Assembly: GCA_004357435.1 (NCBI GenBank)
Contig: SMVS01000109.1
Location: forward strand, 1-5,485
DNA length: 5,485 nt
Direction of reading: 5' to 3'
Source: Nitrospina sp.
GTDB taxonomy: Bacteria > Nitrospinota > Nitrospinia > Nitrospinales > Nitrospinaceae
Shown here: positions 1 to 5,328 of the stretch, piece after piece
Position numbering within the stretch: the first letter of the stretch is position 1
Layout: each line of letters starts with the position of its first letter
Made by a program: the position numbers and the translations under genes
The notes under the pieces: generated by a model
Database searches by the model: none
Seen by the model: the letters and a program-made list of their open reading frames with translations, nothing else
What the model was told of the DNA's origin: nothing

Positions 1-109
1 CTAGGCGCTGGATAAAGTTGCGGAAAAGAAGAAGACGGAAGGAATCGTTCAATTATTATTAGGAAGGCATGCAGGTGGTATGTGTCCTATTTGTTTTCAA
101 AAAAAATGA
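1..109 (+). other. AT-rich left edge with possible gene-end debris
   Basis: No assignable gene. Two plus-strand frames could be 3' ends of genes lying outside the window. One is open from base 3 and stops at TAG 60-62, giving a very basic tail ending RRRRKESFNYY. The other is open between stops at 2-4 and 107-109 and carries a CPIC zinc-knuckle-like pair near its end, but has no ATG, GTG or TTG before base 80. The second frame stops 15 bases before the next ATG, as if once part of a small operon. Either may be chance or a decayed gene. The stretch is more AT-rich than the rest of the window. Confidence 0.25.
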
Positions 110-124
110 AGAATGGAGATTAAT

Positions 125-280
125 ATGGAACAGTTGAAAAAAGATGTACTCAAGTTAAAAGATGCTGTGGAAACGCAACGTGGTGCGAACACAAGTAAAC
201 TATATTCACTTGGTCAGAATGACTCTTTAGATAAAGTGTTAAACCTGATTGATGTGGTTATAAAGAAACAGGAAGGTTGA
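125..280 (+). CDS. small hypothetical protein, 51 aa
   Basis: An ATG at 125 is preceded by GGAG at 115-118 with a 6-base spacer, a good ribosome binding site, and the frame runs 51 codons to TGA at 278-280. The product begins MEQLKKDVLKLKDAVE and ends VVIKKQEG. It is charged, has no cysteine and no membrane segment, and looks mostly helical, with heptad-like leucines in its first 15 residues and a second helix around LDKVLNLIDVVIKK. I do not recognise the family and assign no function. Its base composition is AT-richer than the ribosomal cluster, which would fit acquired DNA. The good Shine-Dalgarno site is the main evidence that it is a real gene. Confidence 0.5.
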   Translation: MEQLKKDVLKLKDAVETQRGANTSKLYSLGQNDSLDKVLNLIDVVIKKQEG

Positions 281-300
281 CAGAATGGTAAGTTGAATGG

Positions 301-360
301 GGGTGTAGTTAGTTAGACCAAAAGTTAGACCTAAGTCTTAGGCACGCCCGGATTATTTTT
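301..360 (+). terminator. possible terminator after the small hypothetical gene
   Basis: GGGTGT at 301-306 can pair with ACGCCC at 344-349 (one G-U pair). Inside it, CCTAA 330-334 and TTAGG 338-342 form a perfect inner stem with a 3-base loop. A T-rich run follows at 353-360. This is a loose match to an intrinsic terminator, 20 bases after the stop of the 51-aa gene and just before the tRNA-Leu promoter. The large internal loop makes it uncertain. Confidence 0.25.
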
Positions 361-388
361 GCCAAGGGTGGAGAGGGTGTGCTATTTT
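359..388 (+). promoter_or_regulatory. candidate sigma-70-type promoter for tRNA-Leu
   Basis: TTGCCA at 359-364 matches the -35 consensus at five of six bases. TATTTT at 383-388 matches the -10 consensus at four of six, with an 18-base spacer. The bases following the -10 are C-rich (CCTCCCGC at 391-398), the kind of GC-rich discriminator found at stringently controlled stable-RNA promoters. Transcription would start near 395-397, about 20 bases before the mature tRNA. The call rests on consensus matching and position only. Confidence 0.45.
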
Positions 389-416
389 ATCCTCCCGCAA
401 TGAAAAAATGAAAAAT

Positions 417-503
417 GCCGAAGTGGTGAAATTGGTAGACACGCATGGTTCAGGACCATGTAGGGGCAACCCTGTGGAGGTTCGAGTCCTCTCTTCGGCA
501 CCA
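417..503 (+). tRNA. tRNA-Leu(CAG), CCA encoded
   Basis: The acceptor strand GCCGAAG (417-423) pairs with CTTCGGC (493-499), followed by A73 at 500 and an encoded CCA at 501-503. The anticodon loop TTCAGGA (449-455) presents CAG at 451-453, reading the leucine codon CUG. A long variable arm with stem GGGG/CCCT marks a class II tRNA, as expected for Leu. The T loop TTCGAGT is canonical, with a wobble pair closing the T stem. All four arms fold. The only other tRNA in the window lacks an encoded CCA. Confidence 0.96.
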
Positions 504-509
504 CTCCTA

Positions 510-530
510 CGCGGAGGGCGGGTTTCCGCG
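510..530. other. hairpin between tRNA-Leu and the convergent HTH gene
   Basis: CGCGGA at 510-515 and TCCGCG at 525-530 form a perfect 6-bp stem with a 9-base loop, just past the tRNA-Leu 3' end. No T-run follows on either strand, so it is not a textbook intrinsic terminator. It could still aid 3' processing or termination in the space between the convergent tRNA and HTH genes. Nothing else is evident in 504-597. Confidence 0.25.
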
Positions 531-597
531 CGCCGTGCGATGATGCTTTCTGGTGTGGGTTCGGACTTTTCCATTTGCCACATCCCTCTATAGCAAA

Positions 598-933
598 TCA
601 AAAACAAATGCTGGTTTGCCGTAAGGTTTGCACTTCGAGCTGGACACCTTCTTTTTTCTGCAGGGTATGGAGGATGTCGAACAGGTTTTTGGCGGTGGGG
701 TTGCCGCTGGGACTGAACATGCGCATCAGGCTTTTGGGGGATTTGTGGGTCACCGCACCCAGCTTCTTAAAACCAATGGTGGCGTTGGTGTAGTCACGCA
801 ATATCATTTTCCCGGTCTCGGTATCCCCGGCCAGCATGCTTTCAATGCTTTCTTTGAGCAAACCCACACGAAACTCCGGGTCACGCAAGGCCCGCGCTTG
901 GATGGTTTCTTTAAATTGACGTGTGATCGCCAT
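598..933 (-). CDS. HTH antidote-type transcriptional regulator (orphan antitoxin-like)
   Basis: This 111-residue protein resembles the Xre/Cro-like helix-turn-helix family annotated as addiction-module antidote proteins or transcriptional regulators. Family-like features are the N-terminal FKETIQARALRDPEFR segment (about residues 7-22), the block GDTETGKMILRDYTNATIGF (about 36-55), the core KLGAVTHKSPKSLMRMFSPSGNP (about 57-79) where the recognition helix should lie, and a final helix NLFDILHTLQKKEGVQLEV. The start ATG at 933 has a modest purine-rich site, AAGGGAAG, upstream. No RelE/HigB-like toxin reading frame lies on either side: 504-597 and 934-1126 hold no gene. It therefore looks like a solitary regulator. 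It is co-directional with the pheS cluster but separated by 193 bases of repeat-rich spacer, so it probably has its own promoter. The family call is from recalled sequence resemblance; a toxin-antitoxin role is not shown. Confidence 0.75.
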   Translation of the reverse strand: MAITRQFKETIQARALRDPEFRVGLLKESIESMLAGDTETGKMILRDYTNATIGFKKLGAVTHKSPKSLMRMFSPSGNPTAKNLFDILHTLQKKEGVQLEVQTLRQTSICF

Positions 934-960
934 GGCTATCTTCCCTTTTAGAAGAGACTT

Positions 961-1003
961 TTGCGTAAGTGCAATTTTTAATGTTACCTCATAAATGAAG
1001 CAA
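961..1003 (-). promoter_or_regulatory. weak candidate promoter and operator for the HTH gene
   Basis: Read on the minus strand, TTGCTT (1003-998) and TAAAAA (980-975) are separated by 17 bases and match the -35 and -10 consensus at three and four of six positions. A small inverted repeat, TTGC-N6-GCAA (961-974), would overlap the expected start of transcription, a position suited to autoregulation by the HTH product. Both matches are weak and the pairing is an inference from position. Confidence 0.22.
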
Positions 1004-1008
1004 TGACA

Positions 1009-1050
1009 TTAAGGAACAAGCCCCCTAGCCCCCTTCGGAGAAGGGGGGAC
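1009..1050. repeat. dispersed GC-rich hairpin repeat, copy 1 (downstream of pheS)
   Basis: A 33-base core at 1018-1050 is identical to 2151-2183, and the preceding nine bases are similar. The core holds CCCCCTT and AAGGGGG arms around a CGGAG loop, a 7-bp hairpin, preceded by a C-rich CCCCCTAG arm. A second similarity block lies at 1100-1114 (13 of 15 bases match 2222-2236), so the repeat family may extend almost to the pheS stop. Short palindromic elements of this style are scattered through intergenic DNA of many bacteria. On the minus strand the hairpin lacks a T-run, so a terminator role is not supported. Confidence 0.8.
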
Positions 1051-1064
1051 CGGCGAAGCGCCGG
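1050..1064. other. GC hairpin downstream of pheS
   Basis: CCGGCG (1050-1055) and CGCCGG (1059-1064) form a perfect 6-bp stem with a 3-base loop, directly abutting the dispersed repeat. In pheS transcripts it sits about 65 bases past the stop codon and before the repeat hairpin. The two hairpins could stall polymerase or protect the 3' end, but there is no U-run, so this is not called a terminator. The copy next to rplT lacks this extra hairpin. Confidence 0.4.
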
Positions 1065-1126
1065 AGCTAACGAGGCCCAACTTGGTATTGCGCTCAACGG
1101 TTTTTGGGTTATGCAACGCTCTCTTT

Positions 1127-2137
1127 CTAAAACTGTTGGAGGAAGCGCAGGTCGTTTTCGAAGAACAGGCGGATGTCGTGGATGCCGTACTTGAGCATGG
1201 CGATGCGTTCGATGCCCATGCCAAACGCGAAGCCGGTCCATTTTTCCGGATCGTAGTTAACGCCCGCGAACACCGCCGGGTCGACCATGCCCGCTCCCAG
1301 AATTTCCAGCCAGCCGGTTTGCGAACACACCCGGCATCCTTTGCCGGTACACATGACGCATTGAATGTCCACTTCCGCGCTCGGGCAGGTGAACGGAAAA
1401 AAACTGGGGCGGAACCGCACGGGCGTGTTTTCCCCAAAAACCTGTTGCACGAAAATGTTCATGACGCCTTTGAGGTCGCTGAAGGAAATGTGCCGGTCGA
1501 TCATGAGGCCTTCGATCTGGTGAAACATCGGCGTGTGGGTGATGTCGGAGTCGCACCGGTACACTTTGCCGGGGGCGATGATGCGTAACGGCGGTTGGCG
1601 TTTTTCCATGACGTGAATCTGCACCGGTGAAGTGTGGGTGCGCAGTACAGTTTCGCCTTCGATGTAAAACGTGTCCTGCATGTCGCGCGCCGGGTGATCC
1701 TTGGGCATGTTGAGCGCTTCAAAATTGTAATAGTCGGATTCGATTTCCGGTCCCTCGGCGACCTCGAATCCCAGGCTGGAAAAAACCGCGATGATTTCGT
1801 CCATGACCTGGGTGATGGGGTGCAGGGTTCCGGGCGGGCCCTGCCGGCCGGGCAGAGTGGCGTCGAAGGCGCCCGCGCCCTGGCCCTGGGATTGGCCTGC
1901 CAACTCGGCGGTTTTTTCCTTGATGCGGCTTTCGACGTGGGCCTTGAGTTGGTTGACGTGCTTGCCAACCGCGCGTTTTTCCTCCGGCGGCAGACCGCGC
2001 ATGGCTTTCAGGGTTTCAGTGACACAACCCTTCTTGCCGAGAAAGTCAGTACGCAATTGCTTGAGATGTTCGGGGGTGGAAACTTGACCGATGCGTGACT
2101 CGAAATCCTGCTTGTGCTGTTGGATTTGATCGATCAT
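1127..2137 (-). CDS. pheS: phenylalanyl-tRNA synthetase alpha subunit
   Basis: PheS is the catalytic subunit of the alpha2-beta2 enzyme that charges tRNA-Phe in the cytoplasm. At 336 residues it is of usual length. Residues 1-85 form the charged N-terminal coiled-coil arm that contacts tRNA. The class II core begins at DATLPGR (about 92) and LHPI (105-108). THTSPVQ (167-173), motif 2 with THTPMFHQIEG (200-210) and motif 3 with FGMGIERIAMLKYG (305-318) are all present, as is the GAGMV segment (281-285) of the Phe pocket. An insert with C260, C263, C268 and C271 looks like a small zinc knuckle, also seen in Bacillus-type PheS. The usual FPFTEPS block reads FPFTCPS here (Cys251). No good Shine-Dalgarno site precedes ATG 2137. 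The gene follows rplT as usual, but pheT does not follow it. Confidence 0.97.
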   Translation of the reverse strand: MIDQIQQHKQDFESRIGQVSTPEHLKQLRTDFLGKKGCVTETLKAMRGLPPEEKRAVGKHVNQLKAHVESRIKEKTAELAGQSQGQGAGAFDATLPGRQGPPGTLHPITQVMDEIIAVFSSLGFEVAEGPEIESDYYNFEALNMPKDHPARDMQDTFYIEGETVLRTHTSPVQIHVMEKRQPPLRIIAPGKVYRCDSDITHTPMFHQIEGLMIDRHISFSDLKGVMNIFVQQVFGENTPVRFRPSFFPFTCPSAEVDIQCVMCTGKGCRVCSQTGWLEILGAGMVDPAVFAGVNYDPEKWTGFAFGMGIERIAMLKYGIHDIRLFFENDLRFLQQF

Positions 2138-2141
2138 AGAA

Positions 2142-2183
2142 ATAAGGAGTAAGCCCCCTAGCCCCCTTCGGAGAAGGGGGGAC
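2142..2183. repeat. dispersed GC-rich hairpin repeat, copy 2 (pheS leader)
   Basis: The core 2151-2183 is identical over 33 bases to 1018-1050 and lies in the same orientation, so the two copies are direct repeats bracketing pheS. Its CCCCCTT-CGGAG-AAGGGGG hairpin ends about 15-25 bases upstream of the pheS start codon, inside the expected 5' untranslated region or intercistronic RNA, so it could hinder or shape ribosome access. A further block at 2222-2236 resembles 1100-1114 (13 of 15 bases), at a spacing that differs by 11 bases between the copies. Confidence 0.8.
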
Positions 2184-2341
2184 TTATCGATTCCGCATTG
2201 GAACGTGTGGGTCGATTCAAAGTTTCTGGGTTACGCCCTCTAAATAGGAGAGGGAAATAGCTGTCCGTTGAGAATTGTGGTCCGCAACTGTCGAATACAA
2301 GCAGAGTTTGACCTATTGCTTCCAGGTGCAACCTGGGCCGG
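2184..2341 (-). other. rplT-pheS spacer with two hairpins
   Basis: No gene is seen here. Two perfect stems occur: CCAGGT/ACCTGG at 2322-2336 with a 3-base loop, five bases after the rplT stop, and CCCTCT/AGAGGG at 2236-2254 with a 7-base loop. Neither is followed by a T-run on the minus strand. No phenylalanine-rich leader peptide like enteric pheL and no T-box consensus was found. The 204-base gap between rplT and pheS is much longer than the other gaps in the cluster, so pheS may be partly uncoupled from the upstream genes. Confidence 0.4.
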
Positions 2342-2698
2342 TCAGCTTACTTGGGCGCGGGCGGTTTCCAACAGGACTTTGAAGGACTTCTCATTGCGGA
2401 TAGCCATGTCGGACAGGACTTTGCGGTCGAGTTCGATGTCGGCTTTTTTCAGGCCGTACATGAACTTGCTGTAGGTCAAGCCTTCCGCGCGCACCGCGGC
2501 GTTGATGCGGGCAATCCACAGGCGGCGGAAGTCACGTTTACGAACCTTGCGGTCGCGGTACGCATAAGACAGGGCCTTCTCCACCGCTTCCCGGGCCTTG
2601 CGGAAAACTTTGCTCCGCACACTGCGGAAGCCTTTGGCCATACGCAGGACTTTTTTTCTTCGTTTTCTGGAAACCGTTCCACTGACTGCACGAGGCAT
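2342..2698 (-). CDS. rplT: 50S ribosomal protein L20
   Basis: L20 is an early-assembly protein that binds 23S rRNA and is needed to build the large subunit. The 118-residue product is of standard length. Its long basic N-terminal extension (MPRAVSGTVSRKRRKKVL) and the family blocks YAYRDRKVRKRDFRRLWIARINAA (about 46-69), YSKFMYGLKKADIELDRKVLSDMA (about 76-99) are clear. A strong AGGAG at 2708-2712 lies 9 bases before ATG 2698. It follows rpmI by 29 bases, the conserved L35-L20 pairing. In E. coli, L20 represses its own operon by binding the rpmI leader; whether that happens here cannot be read from the sequence. Confidence 0.98.
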   Translation of the reverse strand: MPRAVSGTVSRKRRKKVLRMAKGFRSVRSKVFRKAREAVEKALSYAYRDRKVRKRDFRRLWIARINAAVRAEGLTYSKFMYGLKKADIELDRKVLSDMAIRNEKSFKVLLETARAQVS

Positions 2699-2727
2699 AC
2701 TTCTAATCTCCTAAAGTTTTACTATTA

Positions 2728-2922
2728 TCAATTCGGCAACAAGACATGGATGCGTTTGGCATCGCCTGACTCAAGAATCGCGCCACGCCGGTAATTTCTT
2801 TTGGTCTTGGTGGTTTTGCTGGTCAGGATATGGCTGGTGAACGCGAAGCTGCGTTTGATCTTGCCAGTCCCGGTTTTTCGGAACCGCTTCGCCGCTCCTC
2901 TATGGGTTTTCATTTTGGGCAT
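2728..2922 (-). CDS. rpmI: 50S ribosomal protein L35
   Basis: The 64-residue, strongly basic protein has the L35 signature from its first residues, MPKMKTHRGAAKRFRKTGTGK, then HILTSKTTKTKRNYRR near residues 31-46, and ends HVLLPN. Length is typical of the family. GGGAG at 2931-2935, 8 bases before ATG 2922, is the ribosome binding site. It lies between infC and rplT in the canonical order. Its upstream spacer contains a partial duplication of the ribosome-binding region, described separately. Confidence 0.98.
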   Translation of the reverse strand: MPKMKTHRGAAKRFRKTGTGKIKRSFAFTSHILTSKTTKTKRNYRRGAILESGDAKRIHVLLPN

Positions 2923-2926
2923 TCAA

Positions 2927-3003
2927 ATTTCTCCCGATTGCTGGTCCCCTGCACGGGGCGTTAAAAAAATTATTATTGCTCCCGACGATGTTACGGGGCG
3001 TTA
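2927..3003 (-). repeat. partial tandem duplication in the infC-rpmI spacer
   Basis: On the minus strand TAACGCCCCGT occurs twice, at 3003-2993 (its first three bases are the infC stop codon) and at 2963-2953. Each copy is followed by TCGGGAG-N-AAT, at 2985-2975 and 2937-2927. The spacer is therefore roughly two copies of a 40-48 base unit differing by an 8-base indel, with two Shine-Dalgarno-like GGGAG sites, only the second near the rpmI ATG. The second unit also holds a CCCC-GTGCA-GGGG hairpin (2958-2946). The first unit's CCCC could compete for the same GGGG, so alternative folds are possible. A run of seven T residues on the minus strand lies between the units. Confidence 0.6.
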
Positions 3004-3522
3004 TTTCTTAACCATGTTTTTGGGTGCAAAAATCATGGTCATGGTCCGGCCTTCATGCTTGGTAGCCTGCTCGACGGCGGCGAATTCCTCAACCGCCGCA
3101 GTGATCCGCTCCAGGAGCCGGGTGCCGTTTTCCTTGTGGACAATTTCGCGGCCCTTGAAAAAAATAATGACCTTGGCCTTGTCCCCGGCTTCCAAAAATC
3201 TCAGGACATGCTTGACCTTGAAATCAAAATCATGCCGGTCGGTGTTGGGCCGGAACTTGACTTCTTTGAGATGTATGATTTTCTGATTTTTCTTGGCCTC
3301 GTGCGCCCGCTTGCTTTGTTTGTACAAGTGCTTGCCGTAATCCATGATGCGGCACACGGGCGGTTTGGCATGCGGTGAAACTTCCACCAGATCCAAATCC
3401 TTGTCTCTCGCCATGGAGATCGCTTCCTGTGTCGGGAGGGTGCCCAACTGTTCTCCATCTGTATCGATAACCGCTACTTCGCTGACACGAATCATGCTGT
3501 TGACACGCTGTTTCTTATTAAT
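3001..3522 (-). CDS. infC: translation initiation factor IF-3, AUU start
   Basis: IF-3 binds the 30S subunit, keeps it free of 50S and checks the start codon-initiator tRNA pair. I place the start at ATT 3522-3520 rather than ATG 3495. AGAGGAG lies at 3535-3529, 6 bases before the ATT and too far from the ATG. The nine added codons give residues N-K-K-Q-R-V-N-S, whose RVN aligns with the conserved RIN before IR..EV in other IF-3 proteins. The product is then 173 residues, near the usual length. The N domain runs from about 10 to 75 and includes PPVCRIMDYGK (54-64). A lysine-rich linker helix follows. The C domain contains KEVKFRP (86-92) and LEAGDKAKVIIFFKGREI (110-127). It lies 23 bases after thrS. 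AUU initiation is known to allow IF-3 to repress its own synthesis in E. coli; the same control is likely here. Confidence 0.96.
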   Translation of the reverse strand: MNKKQRVNSMIRVSEVAVIDTDGEQLGTLPTQEAISMARDKDLDLVEVSPHAKPPVCRIMDYGKHLYKQSKRAHEAKKNQKIIHLKEVKFRPNTDRHDFDFKVKHVLRFLEAGDKAKVIIFFKGREIVHKENGTRLLERITAAVEEFAAVEQATKHEGRTMTMIFAPKNMVKK

Positions 3523-3528
3523 GCGATA

Positions 3529-3535
3529 CTCCTCT
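3529..3535 (-). promoter_or_regulatory. Shine-Dalgarno site that fixes the infC AUU start
   Basis: AGAGGAG on the minus strand lies in the 23-base gap between the thrS stop and infC, ending 6 bases before the ATT codon at 3522. The next ATG in frame is 33 bases away, beyond normal spacing, so this site supports initiation at AUU. Confidence 0.85.
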
Positions 3536-3545
3536 GTAAAAATTC

Positions 3546-5294
3546 TTAATTCGCATCGACTGTTTTGGCCTCGATTTCCTGTTTCAGTTCCTGAAGAAAC
3601 GCATCCACTGACATGGTGCGCGTCTCCTGCGATTTGCGCCTTCTCACCGCAATCTGGTTGGATTGGACTTCCTGGTCACCCAAAACAATCATGTAGGGGA
3701 TTTTGGCTAGTTGGGCCTCACGTATTTTGTACCCAATCTTCTCATTTCGCAAGTCTTTTTCGACGCGGATGCCCTCTTCAGTCAGTCTTTTAGCGATTTC
3801 TGCGACATAAGCGTGGTGATTGTCGGTGATCGGAAGCAAAATGACCTGTACCGGGGCCAACCAGGCTGGAAACGCGCCGGCGTAATGCTCAATCAGGCAC
3901 CCAAAAAACCGCTCCAGCGAGCCCATCAGCGCCCGGTGGATCATGATCGGCTGATGCGGCTGGCCGTCGTCGCCGATGTACGTCATCTTGAACCGCTGCG
4001 GCAGGTTGAAATCAACCTGGATGGTGGACACCTGCCAGTACCGGTGGAGGCTGTCCTTGATCTTGATATCGATTTTGGGTCCGTAGAACACACCCTCACC
4101 GGGATCGACCGCAAATTCCAGCCCGGATTTTTCCAGCGCCTTTTGCAAGGCCTGGGTCGCGGTATCCCAATCGTCATCCGAGCCGACCGATTTATCCGGG
4201 CGCGTGCTCAAGAACACTTTGTATTGATCGAATCCGAACGCGCGCAGGATGTAGAGTACGAATTCCAACACCGTCGAAATTTCATCCTCAATTTGATCGG
4301 GGCGGCAGAACAAATGGGCGTCGTCCTGAGTGAAACCGCGCACCCGCAATAAACCGTGCATGACACCGGAGCGCTCGTAGCGGTAGACCGTGCCCAACTC
4401 CGCCCAGCGCAAGGGCAGGTCGCGGTAACTGCGCAGGCGGGTTTTATAAATTTGAATGTGGAACGGGCAGTTCATCGGTTTCATGATGTACTTCTTGCCC
4501 TCGATGTCCATCGGCGAGAAAATATTATCCTTGTAGAAATCCATGTGCCCGCTGATTTCCCACAAATCCACCTTGGCGACGTGCGGCGTGTAGACCAGTT
4601 CGTACCCGTTTTTGTAATGTTCCTGTTTCCAGAACTCCTCTATCAGGTAACGGATGCGCCCGCCTTTGGGATGCCACAGGATGAGGCCGGGACCGACGAC
4701 GTCGGAAATCGTATACAGATCGAGCTCCTTGCCCAACTTGCGGTGATCGCGCTTCTTGGCTTCCTCCAGACGATCGAGGTGGGCCTTCAACTCCTCCTTG
4801 GTGTTCCAGGCGGTACCGTAGATGCGTTGCAGGACCGGGTTGCGCTCGTCGCCGCGCCAGTAGGCGGAAGACGTGTGCAACAGCTTGAAGGCCCGCAGAC
4901 GTTTGGTGGTGTCGACATGAGGCCCGCGGCACAAGTCAGTGAAGTCGCCCTGCGTGTAGGTGGAGATGGCGTCCGTGCCGTCGATGCCTTCGATGATTTC
5001 GATCTTGAACGGCTCGCCCATTTTGCGGAACATTTCGATCGCCTCGTCGCGCGGCAATTCCTGGCGAGTGATCTCCAATCCCTTCTTGGCGATTTCCTTC
5101 ATGCGCTTTTCAATTTTTTTCAGGTCTTCTGGCACGAACGGTTCTGCGCGGAAGAAGTCATAGTAAAACCCATCCTCGATGACCGGACCAATGGTGACTT
5201 GCGTTTCCGGGTACAACTGCTTCACCGCCTGCGCCAGCAAGTGGGCGCAACTGTGGCGCAGTGTGTCGAGATCGTATTGTTGCTGATCTGCCAT
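3546..5294 (-). CDS. thrS: threonyl-tRNA synthetase, TGS-less form
   Basis: ThrRS charges tRNA-Thr in the cytoplasm and hydrolyses mischarged Ser-tRNA-Thr. The 582-residue product is about 60 shorter than the common 640-residue form because the N-terminal TGS domain is absent. It opens directly into the editing domain, whose HxxxH (H14, H18) and C122/H126 are intact. The catalytic core has the zinc ligands C276 (MNCPFH), H327 (DDAHLF) and H453 (MIHRALMGS), motif 2 YRYERSG (304-310) and motif 3 GSLERFFG (458-465). The anticodon-binding domain starts near APVQVILLP (480-488) and includes DLRNEKIGYKIRE (514-526). An in-frame TAA lies only 12 bases upstream of ATG 5294 (5306-5304) and the tRNA-Val gene soon after, so no missed TGS extension fits. 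No strong Shine-Dalgarno site is seen before the start. It heads the translation cluster. Confidence 0.97.
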   Translation of the reverse strand: MADQQQYDLDTLRHSCAHLLAQAVKQLYPETQVTIGPVIEDGFYYDFFRAEPFVPEDLKKIEKRMKEIAKKGLEITRQELPRDEAIEMFRKMGEPFKIEIIEGIDGTDAISTYTQGDFTDLCRGPHVDTTKRLRAFKLLHTSSAYWRGDERNPVLQRIYGTAWNTKEELKAHLDRLEEAKKRDHRKLGKELDLYTISDVVGPGLILWHPKGGRIRYLIEEFWKQEHYKNGYELVYTPHVAKVDLWEISGHMDFYKDNIFSPMDIEGKKYIMKPMNCPFHIQIYKTRLRSYRDLPLRWAELGTVYRYERSGVMHGLLRVRGFTQDDAHLFCRPDQIEDEISTVLEFVLYILRAFGFDQYKVFLSTRPDKSVGSDDDWDTATQALQKALEKSGLEFAVDPGEGVFYGPKIDIKIKDSLHRYWQVSTIQVDFNLPQRFKMTYIGDDGQPHQPIMIHRALMGSLERFFGCLIEHYAGAFPAWLAPVQVILLPITDNHHAYVAEIAKRLTEEGIRVEKDLRNEKIGYKIREAQLAKIPYMIVLGDQEVQSNQIAVRRRKSQETRTMSVDAFLQELKQEIEAKTVDAN

Positions 5295-5328
5295 AGATGA
5301 ATGTTAAACCGCGGAGTGACCATTGTTA

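Noticed and set aside
417..503. tRNA-Leu 3' end as an attachment site for an integrated element to its right.
   Set aside because: No direct repeat of the tRNA 3' end and no integrase were seen elsewhere in the window.
1018..1050. Intrinsic terminator downstream of pheS.
   Set aside because: The hairpin is strong but is followed by no T-run in the minus direction, and the same sequence occurs upstream of pheS, so it is treated as a dispersed repeat.
2138..2341. Phenylalanine-rich leader peptide and attenuator of the enteric pheST type before pheS.
   Set aside because: No short frame rich in Phe codons was found on the minus strand, and the hairpins lack U-runs.
2923..2970. A 15-codon frame from an ATT to a TGA that abuts the rpmI ATG, looking like an AUU-started leader peptide.
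   Set aside because: A stretch of 15 open codons is expected often by chance, and the ATT has poor Shine-Dalgarno spacing evidence. The partial duplication explains the sequence better.
4356..5300. Long plus-strand open frame opposite thrS (314 codons), and a similar one opposite pheS.
   Set aside because: They are antisense shadows of strongly recognised thrS and pheS, with no family features of their own.
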